Below are positions 6,541 to 15,807 of a stretch of 64,000 nt of DNA, piece after piece. Within the stretch, counting starts at the first letter, position 1, and the number at the start of each line of letters is the position of its first letter. Location: the NCBI RefSeq assembly GCF_003691585.1, contig NZ_CP033169.1, forward strand, positions 992,001 through 1,056,000, in the 5' to 3' direction. The position numbers and the translations under genes are program-made. The stretch comes from Biomaibacter acetigenes. Its GTDB lineage: Bacteria; Bacillota; Thermosediminibacteria; Thermosediminibacterales; Tepidanaerobacteraceae. The notes under the pieces are model-generated. The model saw nothing but the letters and a program-made list of their open reading frames with translations, was not told the DNA's origin and ran no database searches.

Positions 6541-7990
6541 ACTAAGGCCTTTGAAGGCCACAAAAAATTAAGCTTTGGTTATTGAGTTTAGGTTTACGCC
6601 ACAGAAATGTCAGCAGCTTTTATTACACCATTGGAAATGAGAAGTTTTACAGCTTGTTTAATTGCTTTCTCCTTCTGTTTTTCCAGCATTTCCTGTGGCA
6701 TGTCAATCTTATACAAATCGCTTGGATTCCACTCTTCGCCAGTAACAAACATATTGTAAATAGCGGTGAGTATCATCCTTGCGATAGCGATTATGGCTCT
6801 TTTCTTGCCTCTTCGTTTACAAATGCGTTCGTACTTGATTCTGTAGTAAGAAGATTTATCCGATTTCACGGCTGCATGGGCAACTTGTACCAATGCAGGT
6901 TTGAGGTAGACACCGGCACGTGTAATTCGGACAGATTTCTTCTTACCGGCAGATTCATTATTGCCTGGCGTTAGACCCGCCCAGCAGCACAAACGCTTGG
7001 AGTTGGCAAATTGAGACATATCGGTACCAATCTCGGAGATGATAGTGATGGCAGATGTCCTATCAACTCCGGGAAGGGTACAAAGAAGTCTGATGGCACT
7101 TTCATAAGATTCGACCATGTTATCAAGCTTTAAATCCAGTTCAACAATACATTTGGTTATGTATTCAAGATGGGAACGAATCATTACCATGCGCTCTTTT
7201 TGTTCCTGAGTCATCTGATATCCTTCGATGGATTCAACCACAGCATCCGCTTTTTTCTTTAAGGATTTCTGGAGAAGAGAAGTACAGTATCCCGGGTCGA
7301 AGGTATCAGAAGAAATCAAGTAGTCCGTGATTGAAGAGGCAGATTTGCCAAACATGTCGGAAACGACAGCATCAAGGGCTACATTACAGACAGTAAAAGC
7401 ATTCTGGAAACGGTTCTTCTCACTGGTTCTACAAGAAACAAGTTTAGATCGATAGCGAGTGTATTCACGAAGAATACGAATTGGTTTTTCAGGGATATAA
7501 CTTCCCGGGACTAAACCAAGACGGAAAAGATCGCCAATCCACTTGGAATCCTTTGTATCATCCTTGTTTCCTTTTACAGCCTTCACCCATTTAGGATTGG
7601 CGACGGTGATATGGACGGTATCTTCCAAAAGGTTAAAGATTGGGACCCAATACTTTCCGGTGGATTCCATGCACACATCATAGCAGTTGTTATCAATCAG
7701 CCACTGCTTGAACTTGAGAATGGAATTGTTGAAGGTTGAAAACCTCTTTTTAGAGTAATGGGGAATTATCCCCTGAGAAGTAATGAGTGTGGCGACGAGA
7801 AAAGACTTATGCACATCGACGCCACAGCAGATAGGATAAACAACTTTCATTGCACGACCTCCTTTGCTAGTATACTGATTTAAGCTAAGAAGAGCAGTCT
7901 ACGACTCACCTCAACGTGCTTTGTAGTGTATCTTCCCCTCAGTTTAATAATAACAAAGTGGTGAAAACCGCGCACCATTTTTTTCATTAC
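6541..7990 (-). mobile_element. IS110-family insertion sequence (limits approximate)
   Basis: The transposase gene plus non-coding flanks. IS110 elements lack terminal inverted repeats, and I could not see a target duplication, so both limits are estimates. A palindrome, GGCCTT-TG-AAGGCC, at 6546-6559 lies just beyond the transposase stop. The 140 bases upstream of the transposase start (7851-7990) are non-coding, which is where IS110-group elements encode their bridge RNA; I could not fold it reliably. Bases 6424-6540 hold nothing I recognise. Confidence 0.5.
6594..7850 (-). CDS. IS110 family transposase
   Basis: A 418-residue DEDD-type transposase/recombinase. The N-terminal RuvC-like domain begins CGVDVHKSFLVATLI (residues 9-23) with the first catalytic Asp, followed by MESTGKYWVP and the KAVKGNKDDTKDSKWI motif typical of the family. 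The C-terminal Tnp_20-type domain has LCTLPGVDRTSAITIISEIG and the serine-bearing AGLTPGNNESAGKK segment. It starts at ATG 7850 behind AGGAGG. Full length with no internal stop, so it is probably still active. It separates the AOR operon from the hydrogenase-like gene. Confidence 0.95.
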   Translation of the reverse strand: MKVVYPICCGVDVHKSFLVATLITSQGIIPHYSKKRFSTFNNSILKFKQWLIDNNCYDVCMESTGKYWVPIFNLLEDTVHITVANPKWVKAVKGNKDDTKDSKWIGDLFRLGLVPGSYIPEKPIRILREYTRYRSKLVSCRTSEKNRFQNAFTVCNVALDAVVSDMFGKSASSITDYLISSDTFDPGYCTSLLQKSLKKKADAVVESIEGYQMTQEQKERMVMIRSHLEYITKCIVELDLKLDNMVESYESAIRLLCTLPGVDRTSAITIISEIGTDMSQFANSKRLCCWAGLTPGNNESAGKKKSVRITRAGVYLKPALVQVAHAAVKSDKSSYYRIKYERICKRRGKKRAIIAIARMILTAIYNMFVTGEEWNPSDLYKIDMPQEMLEKQKEKAIKQAVKLLISNGVIKAADISVA

Positions 7991-8030
7991 TATTTGTGCC
8001 GCCAGCGGTAGCGGCGGAATGGAGGTTAGT

Positions 8031-9317
8031 ATGCGGGAAGATAAGTTAAAACTCCGGAGAAAGATATATCGATTGGTGGCGGAACATGCAAAAAAGCTGG
8101 ACAACCTTCAGGATGTTTACAGTGCCGTGATGGATTCCGTTGGCGAGGACATAAGCCGGGCAGAAGCCGAAGCCAGGGTAAGGGCTGCTCTTGGCACCTT
8201 CGAGAAAGGCGAAATTCCCAAAGAGGTGGATTTTCCTTTCATATCCGTTATAGAAAAGGCCTGTGACAGGAAAGACGAAAACTGCGGCTGCCATATGTCT
8301 TGCGAACCCGGAGCCATTAGAATGGATGAAAAGGGAAAACCTGCCATAGATATTGATAAATGCCTTTCCTGCGGTCTTTGTATAATTGCATGTCCCGAAG
8401 GTGCCATTACGGACAAGACCGAAATAGCCCAGACCATAGATTTAATTAAAAAGCATAAAAGGGTCTATGCCGTGCTGGCGCCCGCCTTTGCAGGACAATT
8501 CGGACCGGATGTAAGTGAAGAGCAAATAAAGACGGCGCTTTTAATGCTGGGTTTTTATGATGTGCTGGAAGTTGCTCTGGGAGCCGATATGATTACGGTG
8601 AAGGAAGCGGAAGAATTTTTGCGCCGCATGGATCGGGGGGATAAATTCATGATAACCTCCTGCTGTTGTCCTCCCTTTGTGCGCATGGCTAAAGGCTACA
8701 GGCCGAAGATAGCCGGCCTCGTGTCCGACTCGGTTTCACCTATGGTGGCCATCGCCCGGTTTATAAAAGCCGAGGATGAAAATGCTAAAGTTGTCTTTAT
8801 CGGGCCATGTATTGCAAAAAAGACCGAAGCAAAGCTTCCGGAATTAAAGGATGCGGTGGAATGTGTACTCACATTTGAAGAGCTTTCGGCCATCTTTGAA
8901 GCATATAAGATAGAGCTGGAAAAGCTTGAAGTTAAAATGCCGATGACGGATGCGTCCCATGACGGAAGGATCTACGGTCACACCGGCGGCGTTTCGACAG
9001 CCATCATCACCAGCATAAAAAGCCTTCGGCCAAATACGAAAGTCAATGCCCGCCATGGCAACGGTATAAAGGAATGTAAACAAATACTGGATGCCGTGGA
9101 GCTGGGCACTCTGGAGGCAAATTTTGTGGAGGGCATGGCCTGCATCGGTGGATGTGTGGGCGGCCCCGGGAAATTGGTAGACCCCGAAGAAGGGGCGAGA
9201 GCGGTGGATGAATTTGCCCAAAAGAGCGGTGTAAAAGAAGCTGTAGCCAATAATGCCGCAAATATACTTTTTAGAAAATATAAAGATAGGGTAAAACTTG
9301 AATCACTGAAAATGTAA
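8031..9317 (+). CDS. [FeFe]-hydrogenase-like iron-sulfur protein (monomeric, group D-like)
   Basis: A 428-residue cytoplasmic protein with N-terminal ferredoxin clusters (a CGC...C motif near residue 80 and CLSCGLCIIACPEG near 105) and a C-terminal H-cluster domain. All three H-cluster motifs are present in slightly altered form: TSCCCPPFV (about 209, usual TSCCPxW), GPCIAKKTEA (about 257, usual MPCxxKKxE) and EGMACIGGCVGG (about 366, usual ExMACxxGCxxGGG). All four H-cluster cysteines are there. The start at 8031 follows GGAGG with 5-base spacing; an ATG at 8019 overlaps that site. No HydB/HydC or maturase genes are nearby. Divergent motifs suggest a sensory or low-activity group rather than a bifurcating hydrogenase. 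Confidence 0.85.
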   Translation: MREDKLKLRRKIYRLVAEHAKKLDNLQDVYSAVMDSVGEDISRAEAEARVRAALGTFEKGEIPKEVDFPFISVIEKACDRKDENCGCHMSCEPGAIRMDEKGKPAIDIDKCLSCGLCIIACPEGAITDKTEIAQTIDLIKKHKRVYAVLAPAFAGQFGPDVSEEQIKTALLMLGFYDVLEVALGADMITVKEAEEFLRRMDRGDKFMITSCCCPPFVRMAKGYRPKIAGLVSDSVSPMVAIARFIKAEDENAKVVFIGPCIAKKTEAKLPELKDAVECVLTFEELSAIFEAYKIELEKLEVKMPMTDASHDGRIYGHTGGVSTAIITSIKSLRPNTKVNARHGNGIKECKQILDAVELGTLEANFVEGMACIGGCVGGPGKLVDPEEGARAVDEFAQKSGVKEAVANNAANILFRKYKDRVKLESLKM

Positions 9318-9344
9318 ACCTTCGTGCTTTAATTAAAATTTTTT

Positions 9345-9366
9345 GTAGCTTCGGCTACTTTTTTAA
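9345..9366 (+). terminator. terminator after hydrogenase-like gene
   Basis: GTAGC-TTCG-GCTAC hairpin with a stable TTCG tetraloop, followed by TTTTTTT. The AT-rich 9367-9460 beyond it is probably the promoter region of the next operon. Confidence 0.85.
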
Positions 9367-9473
9367 TATTTTTTTTTTAAATTTAGCAGGGATATTTAAT
9401 TTTATGTAGAATATAAGACTATATAAAGACATGTCTTTAAAAGATAAAAAATAAATATAACAGGGTGAGAACT

Positions 9474-10664
9474 TTGCGGATAGATGAATCATTTACCGTC
9501 AAAGGCGTAAAAATTGTGGAAATAAATATTCCCTATGCTATTCCGTTCCAAATAAGCGGCGGGATTAGTTACAGCAGGAAATCCTTGATAGTGGAGGTTA
9601 TAGGCGAGGAAGGGATTACCGCCTATGGTGAGTCGGCACCCTTTGAAGCTCCTTTTTATTCTTCAGAGACCATTTCTTCAGCAAAAGCCATGCTCATAGA
9701 GTGGCTTTTGCCTCGAGTCGTAGGAAGAAAATTCGGTTCCATAGAAGAATTAAATAGGGTTTTGAGTGACGGCATCAGGGGCAATAATTTTGCCAGAGCC
9801 GGCATAGAGACCGCCTGCTGGGATTTAGTAGCCAAAAAAAACGGCATATCGCTCAAGGAATTGATAATCTATAAATTAAAACAAATGGATACATCGGAAG
9901 AATATCTAAAAAGTAAAGATTATATTTTATCAGGAGTTTCTGTAGGGATACCCGAAGATAATAATTATGATACCCTTGCCCAATGGGTCGAAAATTATGT
10001 AAAAGAAGGGTACCGGAGGGTTAAGATCAAAATAAAGCCGGGATGGGATCTAAAAGCCATAGAAACCGCCAGGAGTGTCCTGGATCAGGATTTTCCATTC
10101 TGGGTGGATGCCAATGCATCTTTTGACCTTCACAAACACTTAAATGTATTAAAGCAAATGGATAGTTTCAACTGTCTTTTCCTGGAGCAGCCCCTTCACC
10201 ATGATGACCTGCTAGACCACTATATGTTGAGCAAGGAGATAAAGACTCCCCTATGCTTTGACGAATCCTTAAAATCCGATAGGATCGCAAACCAGGTTGT
10301 AAGCCTTGGAGTATCTAAGATTTGGAACATAAAAATCCAGCGGGTGGGAGGCCTCCTGGAAGCTTTGAAGATATACAGCCTGGCGTCAAAAAACGATGTA
10401 GCGGTTTGGGGAGGTACCATGCCCGAAAGCGGCATTGGAGCCGTGAGCATCCTTTCTCTGGCGAGCTTGAGCGGCTTTAAATACCCCGCCGATGTAGAAG
10501 CTAGCAGCCGCTGGTATGGCCCGGGGCATGACCTGATAGAGATAAATATGGACAGTCAAGGAAGAATATATGTTCCCGACGGCCCCGGCATCGGGGAAAT
10601 AAATATGGATAATTACCATAAGTTTGGAAAAACCATATATGAGATATGGTCCGAAACAGCATAG
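9474..10664 (+). CDS. enolase-superfamily protein, MenC / N-succinylamino acid racemase type
   Basis: A 396-residue protein of the muconate-lactonizing subgroup of the enolase superfamily. Barrel motifs: KIKIKPGWD (catalytic KxK, near residue 185), WVDANASF and FLEQPL (metal ligands), CFDESL, then WGGTMPESGIGA and ASSRWYGP near the end, the last two resembling the OSBS/NSAR group more than the dipeptide epimerases. Such enzymes racemise N-acylamino acids or make o-succinylbenzoate. No menaquinone genes are near, while an M20 amidohydrolase lies downstream, so a racemase role is more likely. The start is taken as TTG 9474, 4 bases behind AGGGTGAG; a GTG at 9465 lies inside that site. It heads a group of catabolic genes. 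Confidence 0.8.
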   Translation: MRIDESFTVKGVKIVEINIPYAIPFQISGGISYSRKSLIVEVIGEEGITAYGESAPFEAPFYSSETISSAKAMLIEWLLPRVVGRKFGSIEELNRVLSDGIRGNNFARAGIETACWDLVAKKNGISLKELIIYKLKQMDTSEEYLKSKDYILSGVSVGIPEDNNYDTLAQWVENYVKEGYRRVKIKIKPGWDLKAIETARSVLDQDFPFWVDANASFDLHKHLNVLKQMDSFNCLFLEQPLHHDDLLDHYMLSKEIKTPLCFDESLKSDRIANQVVSLGVSKIWNIKIQRVGGLLEALKIYSLASKNDVAVWGGTMPESGIGAVSILSLASLSGFKYPADVEASSRWYGPGHDLIEINMDSQGRIYVPDGPGIGEINMDNYHKFGKTIYEIWSETA

Positions 10665-10675
10665 GAGGTAAAGCC

Positions 10676-11641
10676 ATGAAGATTGATACGATAAGAGAAA
10701 AACTGGAGCATAGTTTTTTTCCGGCAGTACCTATTCCCTTTGATAGAAGCGGAAAGATCCATGAAACAGCCCAGGAGCAATACGTAAAATACATGGATAA
10801 ACAACCAATAACAGGTGTAGCTGTATGGGCGCATACCGGAAGAGGTCTTCTTATAACTCGAGAGCAAAGAGAATATATTTTTATATCCTGGAGAGCAGGT
10901 CTTTCCAGGGAAAAGATAATTATATGCGGAGTAGGAGCCCGCACAGTAAAAGATTTGACCGAAGAAAAATTTATTAAAAACACCCTGGAAATGGGCATCC
11001 ATGCAAAGGATTTAGGGGCAGATGCCATATTGGCATATCCTCCGACTTATTATCGTGGTAAGGAATATATGGACAAGAAAATAATTGATTACCATAAAAA
11101 GATAGCGGAAATAGGTCTTCCTATAATATTATTCTATCTATATGATGAAGCAGGGGGAATTTCATACTCTCAAAAAGTGCTTGAACAATTGTTTTCCATA
11201 GAAAATGTCGTAGGCATTAAAATGGCCACATTGGATTCCATAGTGACTTACCAGGATGTATCAAAACTTATTCTTGATAAATTCCCGCATATAAAGCTAA
11301 TCACCGGTGAGGACAGGATGTTTGGATATACCATTGCCCGAGGTGCAGCCGGGGCACTGGTGGGTCTTGGTTCGGCCTGTCAAAAACTTCAGTGGGAAAT
11401 GATGGACTCGTTTTTCCGAAGGGATTATGAAGATTTTGTTAAGTTGATGCTGGATGTTGATAAATTAGCAGAATGCACTTTTATTGACCCTATGGAAGGC
11501 TATATTGAAAGAATGTTATACATCTTGTCACTGCAGGGCATTATACCCGAAGATGCGGTAAATGACCCTTACGGACCGGGGCTTAAACAACAGGATAAAG
11601 AAGAAATAAGAAAGATTCTTCAGGAACTTCATCTTTATTAG
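10676..11641 (+). CDS. DapA/NAL-family class I aldolase (dihydrodipicolinate synthase-like)
   Basis: A 321-residue TIM-barrel protein of the dihydrodipicolinate synthase / N-acetylneuraminate lyase family. The Schiff-base lysine is in VVGIKMA (near residue 182) and the catalytic tyrosine in ILFYLYDEAGG (near 153). The usual GTTGE motif is replaced by WAHTGRG, so it is unlikely to be true DapA. It lies 11 bp behind the racemase gene with its own AGGAGG site, so cotranscription and a shared pathway are likely. A role in cleaving or condensing a 2-oxo acid is inferred. The substrate is unknown. Confidence 0.82.
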   Translation: MKIDTIREKLEHSFFPAVPIPFDRSGKIHETAQEQYVKYMDKQPITGVAVWAHTGRGLLITREQREYIFISWRAGLSREKIIICGVGARTVKDLTEEKFIKNTLEMGIHAKDLGADAILAYPPTYYRGKEYMDKKIIDYHKKIAEIGLPIILFYLYDEAGGISYSQKVLEQLFSIENVVGIKMATLDSIVTYQDVSKLILDKFPHIKLITGEDRMFGYTIARGAAGALVGLGSACQKLQWEMMDSFFRRDYEDFVKLMLDVDKLAECTFIDPMEGYIERMLYILSLQGIIPEDAVNDPYGPGLKQQDKEEIRKILQELHLY

Positions 11642-11671
11642 GATTTTGATATTAGGGGAAGGAGAAAAAAT

Positions 11672-12967
11672 ATGAAGGAATATCCCATTTATCTGCTGCC
11701 GGATGAGCTTGATGTAGATGAAAAAGTAAAAGAACAAATATTGAAAGATTACGAACGGTTTGGAGATAAAGGTCTTCCGGATCATGTGGAGGAATATATC
11801 CTTGAAAAATACAAAATAGATGTGACCGCCCAATATGGCCCCTTTACCATAAAAAATCCTTTTGGAAAAAGCTCAGGCCAATTGTCCTGCAATATAAACC
11901 AGGTTAAAGCCGATCTGGAAAGCGGTATTGGGTTTGTAGTGCTTAAGACTGTAATCGCCCAAGATGAATCTGAACATTCTAACATGGCCGAATGGAAGGT
12001 AAAAGCCCCGAAAATGGTGGTAGAAGAGATCCTTAGTAAAAAGGGCCAAAAGGGCTATACCGTTACATGGAAAGGAAGGGGGTGGGATAAGAGCTTCCAG
12101 GATTATCTTAAATTTATGGAAGAAGCGCTGTCACTGAGTAAAACCTCAAATATACCTGTCATACCCTCGTGTAAATACCATCTGCCGAACCCCGGTGAGG
12201 CTTATAACGAAAAAGAATATCGATTTACCACCAATTCTTTACTTTCAATATGGCAAAAGGTTATGGGAAATGTACCTATGGCATTGGAACAGGATTTTAG
12301 CCCTACCCTGTCGGGGTCGGATATAAACACAGACCGACAAAATATATTAGACTGGCTGATAAATGTACCTAGAAATATTAAGAAATGGTGTCAGAAGGGG
12401 GATATCGTGCTGGGATTAAAACTCATGAACGCCCTTTATGATGATGATTTTCAGATAGAGATGTTAAAGAGTATCACTTCGGAGGAATGTGATGCCGACT
12501 ATGCCATAACCTTCAACCGCCTTTTTGATCCAAATAAGGTCTTCGAAGGCAAGAAAGGCGTAGCTTATGGCGGATGGGACCTCAGTGACAGAAACCTCAG
12601 GGTGCTGTCGGCTTTTAGAAAATGGGAGTATCAAAATAAAACTACGGTAAAAGATGTTCCTTTATCTGCCACAGGAAATATAAATTCCGGTAAGTTAATG
12701 ATAGAATACGGTCTCAGGGGATGCTGCAACGGCCAGATGCACACCTATTTCCAGTTACCCCAGAGAAATTACAGGGCCAGGGTTGGCACGAGGGTGCAAA
12801 AGGTGTTGCATGAACTTTATTTTAATCCTGAAAATGGCCTTGTGGCGGTCATGGAATGGCTCAGAGCTAAAAAAGGCGTTAATTCTGAAAATGGTATTAT
12901 TAAGTGGCGGGAAATTTATACATTTTATAGAAAACAAGACATCTTTAAATTTTTTGGAAAGGGGTGA
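11672..12967 (+). CDS. dihydroorotate dehydrogenase-like FMN oxidoreductase
   Basis: A 431-residue protein with a TIM-barrel flavoprotein pattern: NPFGKSSGQLSCN (residues 63-75) resembles the FMN-loop start of DHOD, IGFVVLKTVI the next strand, GLKLMNAL a central strand, and PLSATGNINSG then LRGCCNGQM the phosphate-binding turns near the C terminus. This looks like the dihydropyrimidine/dihydroorotate dehydrogenase superfamily but is not pyrD. It begins at ATG 11672 behind AAGGAG, 30 bp after the DapA-like gene, probably in the same operon. It likely reduces or oxidises a ring or enoyl bond in the same unknown pathway. Family placement is by fold pattern only. Confidence 0.65.
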   Translation: MKEYPIYLLPDELDVDEKVKEQILKDYERFGDKGLPDHVEEYILEKYKIDVTAQYGPFTIKNPFGKSSGQLSCNINQVKADLESGIGFVVLKTVIAQDESEHSNMAEWKVKAPKMVVEEILSKKGQKGYTVTWKGRGWDKSFQDYLKFMEEALSLSKTSNIPVIPSCKYHLPNPGEAYNEKEYRFTTNSLLSIWQKVMGNVPMALEQDFSPTLSGSDINTDRQNILDWLINVPRNIKKWCQKGDIVLGLKLMNALYDDDFQIEMLKSITSEECDADYAITFNRLFDPNKVFEGKKGVAYGGWDLSDRNLRVLSAFRKWEYQNKTTVKDVPLSATGNINSGKLMIEYGLRGCCNGQMHTYFQLPQRNYRARVGTRVQKVLHELYFNPENGLVAVMEWLRAKKGVNSENGIIKWREIYTFYRKQDIFKFFGKG

Positions 12968-13118
12968 AGGCCTTATCATGCAGAAGTGACTGAAATCCTT
13001 TGAAACGTCAATTCCCAAAAGCTCTCTTTAGGTCCCTCTGGGGCACTTCGAAAGTTAATATACGGGTTTGTATAACCCTTTATGTCTAAATATATCTTAC
13101 AAGGGGGTATATTTTAAA

Positions 13119-14348
13119 ATGAAACAAATCGATGTGAAAACAGGCAATAAAAATATATTTTTAAGACTACTAGCGGCTCTGGGGCCGGGCATAGTAACGG
13201 CAGCCATCGTTTTCGGACCGGGGAGTGCTACTACAGCTACTCAAGCCGGGGCTACTTTGGAATATAGTATCCTATGGGTATATGTGGCGGCATTCATCAT
13301 GATGGCTACTTTTACCAGGACAGGGGCTTTGATTGGTGTTTTGGGAGAGAAGTCGCTCTTGACACTGGTGAAAGAAAGATACGGTTCAATTTTATCAATA
13401 TTAATGGGACTTGCTGGTTTTTTAATATGTGCAGGCTTTCAAACCGGCAATAATATAGGCGTAGGACTTTCCATGAGTGCACTTTTTGGTGGAGGTATAT
13501 CGGTCTGGGCAATAGTGTTTACAGTTGTTGCTTTATATTTCTTATGGTCCTCGGATAACGTCTATAAAATCCTGGAAAAGATTATGATGCTTCTGGTATT
13601 AATAATGATTATTACCTTTTTTGCCAACTTATTTATGATTCACCCGAATGTAGGAAGGGTTCTCAGCGGCGTTCTCCCTAAAGGTATTCCTAATGTAGGC
13701 TTAATTACCGCCATATCGGGGACCACATTCAGCATAGCTGCAGCAGCTTTTCAAGCATATTCTGTTAAAGGGAAAAATTGGGATAAAAAAGAGATAAATG
13801 ACGCCATCTTTGATGCGTTAGTTGGTATTGCAATATTAGTCACAATAAGTGTTGTAATAATGGTTACTTCAGGTACGGTTTTGTTTCCCAGGGGTATAAA
13901 AGTTAAGAGCGCGATGGATATGGCGGTACAGCTTCAGCCTCTTCTGGGGGCCAGTGCAAAATGGCTTTTCATTCTTGGTCTATGGGCTGCATCTTTCTCA
14001 TCATTCATAGGTAATGCCATGGTTGGTGGGACATTGCTGGCAGATGGTCTTGGGATTGGAGATTCCATGAATAGTAAATGGGCAAAAATAATGGCATCAG
14101 TTATTATGGTATTGGGAACATTATTTGCATCCCTTTTAAAAGCTAATCCTGTTCAAATGCTGGTAATGGCTCAAGCCGTGACCATATTTGGTGCCCCATT
14201 GATGACAATAGTAATGGTGCTTTTAGCCAATGACGAAAAAATAGTAGGGAAATATAAAAATAATTGGTTGACGAATACTATTTCTATTGCAACGATTTGC
14301 TGGGTTATATTTCTATCCATCCGGCAGCTTATTTTACTTATAGGTTGA
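13119..14348 (+). CDS. divergent Nramp-family membrane transporter
   Basis: A 409-residue inner-membrane protein with about 11 hydrophobic segments and an Nramp-like start (LAALGPGIVTAAIVFGPGSA). The canonical metal-binding DPGN of TM1 is replaced by GPGS (about residues 33-36), and the MPH of TM6 by AAAAFQA in FSIAAAAFQAYSVKG. Both substitutions remove the known Mn/Fe ligands. It may be an Nramp-related transporter with another substrate. The ATG at 13119 follows AAGGGGG; an upstream extension to 13068 lacks a site. It lies between catabolic enzymes and their likely regulator, so transport of the pathway substrate is possible. A terminator follows at 14372. Confidence 0.8.
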   Translation: MKQIDVKTGNKNIFLRLLAALGPGIVTAAIVFGPGSATTATQAGATLEYSILWVYVAAFIMMATFTRTGALIGVLGEKSLLTLVKERYGSILSILMGLAGFLICAGFQTGNNIGVGLSMSALFGGGISVWAIVFTVVALYFLWSSDNVYKILEKIMMLLVLIMIITFFANLFMIHPNVGRVLSGVLPKGIPNVGLITAISGTTFSIAAAAFQAYSVKGKNWDKKEINDAIFDALVGIAILVTISVVIMVTSGTVLFPRGIKVKSAMDMAVQLQPLLGASAKWLFILGLWAASFSSFIGNAMVGGTLLADGLGIGDSMNSKWAKIMASVIMVLGTLFASLLKANPVQMLVMAQAVTIFGAPLMTIVMVLLANDEKIVGKYKNNWLTNTISIATICWVIFLSIRQLILLIG

Positions 14349-14371
14349 TTCGAATATAATTTTATTATAAT

Positions 14372-14405
14372 GGTCCGGAGGCTTTTACCTTCGGATCATT
14401 TTTGT
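14372..14405 (+). terminator. terminator after Nramp-like gene
   Basis: GGTCCG pairs with CGGATC (one G-U), extended by AGG/CCT around the loop, followed by ATTTTTG. Spacing of 24 bases after the stop supports it as the end of the 9474-14348 operon. Confidence 0.75.
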
Positions 14406-14462
14406 TAAAATTAAGATGGCAATTATCTAATGGTTTTTAAGCGTTGATGGGGGAGGGCAAAG

Positions 14463-15776
14463 ATGTTTAAAGTAGGGATAATCGGTCCCGAGGACTTGGT
14501 GGAACAAAGTTTTGTCATCGCACAGCAATATAAAGGCGTTGAACCGATAAAACTGTTTTATAAAGATGAAGAACAAACCATGGAATTGATAAAAAACAAT
14601 AATTCTTTGGTGGATGGATTTCTTTTTACCGGATTTCTTCCATATTATGAGACCCAAAAAAGTAACATCACCAAAAAGAGATTATTTTATTATCCGATTT
14701 TAGGTACCAGTTTATATCGTGTTCTATTTGTCATGAAAGTCCATAATGGAATAGATATAACCCGGATAAGTATAGATACCTTGAACTCTGAGGAAGTGAG
14801 GGAAGTGTACAGAGAAATCAAACTGCCTGATGAAAATTTATATATAAACGAGAGGGGTTTAACCCAGTTTTCCCGGGAACAATATATAAACTTCCATCGC
14901 TCACTTTATGAAAGCGGAAAGACCGTTGCCGCCATAACAGCCATAAACTCCGTGTATGAGAGGCTCAAAAAAGAAAACGTTCCGGTGTTCAGAGTTGTTC
15001 CTACACTTTACACCATGAGGGAAACTTTTAAATTGATCGAGGCCGCAAGCTTTACTCACATAGCCGAGAACAATCAAATAATAATACAGATAATAGATAT
15101 AAAAGACTACAACATAAACGGACCAAGGCTATCGTCCATGGAAATGCGCCAAAAAAAACTTGCCCTTTATCAGGAGCTCCTGAATTATGCCGGAAACTAT
15201 CGCGCCTCTGTATTTCCTGCCGAAGGGGATGAATTTATCATTTTAATAACAAAGGGCATATTTCGGGAATACACCAACTTTTATGAAGAGATCCCAATGA
15301 TATATGATATAGAAAAAAAGCTGTCCATGGCTGTAAATATGGGAATAGGCATGGGGAAAAGCGCTTTGGAAGCCGAGGAAAATGCCCGGGAAGCATTGCT
15401 TTTGTCAAAGAAAAAGCCTGGCTCCAATGCATATATAATCAATCAGGATAAAAAAGTCATAGGCCCTATCGGGAACGGGGAAAGCTTGAATTTTGCCTTA
15501 AAAAGTGATGATAAAAATTTGCTGAATTGGGCCGAAAAAACCGGTTTAAGCATTTCTACTCTTACACAAATTGAAAGTCTGTTAAAAAAACTGCAGAGGG
15601 ATAGAATCACCGCTACCGACATCCAGGAAGGCCTTGGGGTGACCCTGAGGACCGCCAACAGAATAATGAATAAGCTTTTATCCGGCAAAGCTGCGGAAAG
15701 AATAGGTATTGAGCAGCCGGTATATCGCGGGAGGCCCAGGCAGCTATATAGGATTAGATTAAAGGATAGAGTATAA
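14463..15776 (+). CDS. putative transcriptional regulator with C-terminal winged helix
   Basis: A 437-residue soluble protein. The N-terminal 110 residues look like a ligand-binding alpha/beta domain (MFKVGIIGPEDLVEQ start). The middle (about 190-330) has an FPAEGDEFIILI strand-turn and an MGIGMGKSALEAEENAREAL segment, resembling degenerate GGDEF or GTP cyclohydrolase III-like domains. The C-terminal 90 residues carry a helix-turn-helix (TDIQEGLGVTLRTANRIMNKLL) with a basic RGRPRQLYRIRL tail. It starts at ATG behind GGGGGAGGG. It stands between the racemase operon and the serine dehydratase genes, so it probably controls one or both. I do not recognise a named family with confidence. Confidence 0.65.
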   Translation: MFKVGIIGPEDLVEQSFVIAQQYKGVEPIKLFYKDEEQTMELIKNNNSLVDGFLFTGFLPYYETQKSNITKKRLFYYPILGTSLYRVLFVMKVHNGIDITRISIDTLNSEEVREVYREIKLPDENLYINERGLTQFSREQYINFHRSLYESGKTVAAITAINSVYERLKKENVPVFRVVPTLYTMRETFKLIEAASFTHIAENNQIIIQIIDIKDYNINGPRLSSMEMRQKKLALYQELLNYAGNYRASVFPAEGDEFIILITKGIFREYTNFYEEIPMIYDIEKKLSMAVNMGIGMGKSALEAEENAREALLLSKKKPGSNAYIINQDKKVIGPIGNGESLNFALKSDDKNLLNWAEKTGLSISTLTQIESLLKKLQRDRITATDIQEGLGVTLRTANRIMNKLLSGKAAERIGIEQPVYRGRPRQLYRIRLKDRV

Positions 15777-15807
15777 TTTCGGTGTGAAAAAGTGGAGGTG
15801 AAAATCT

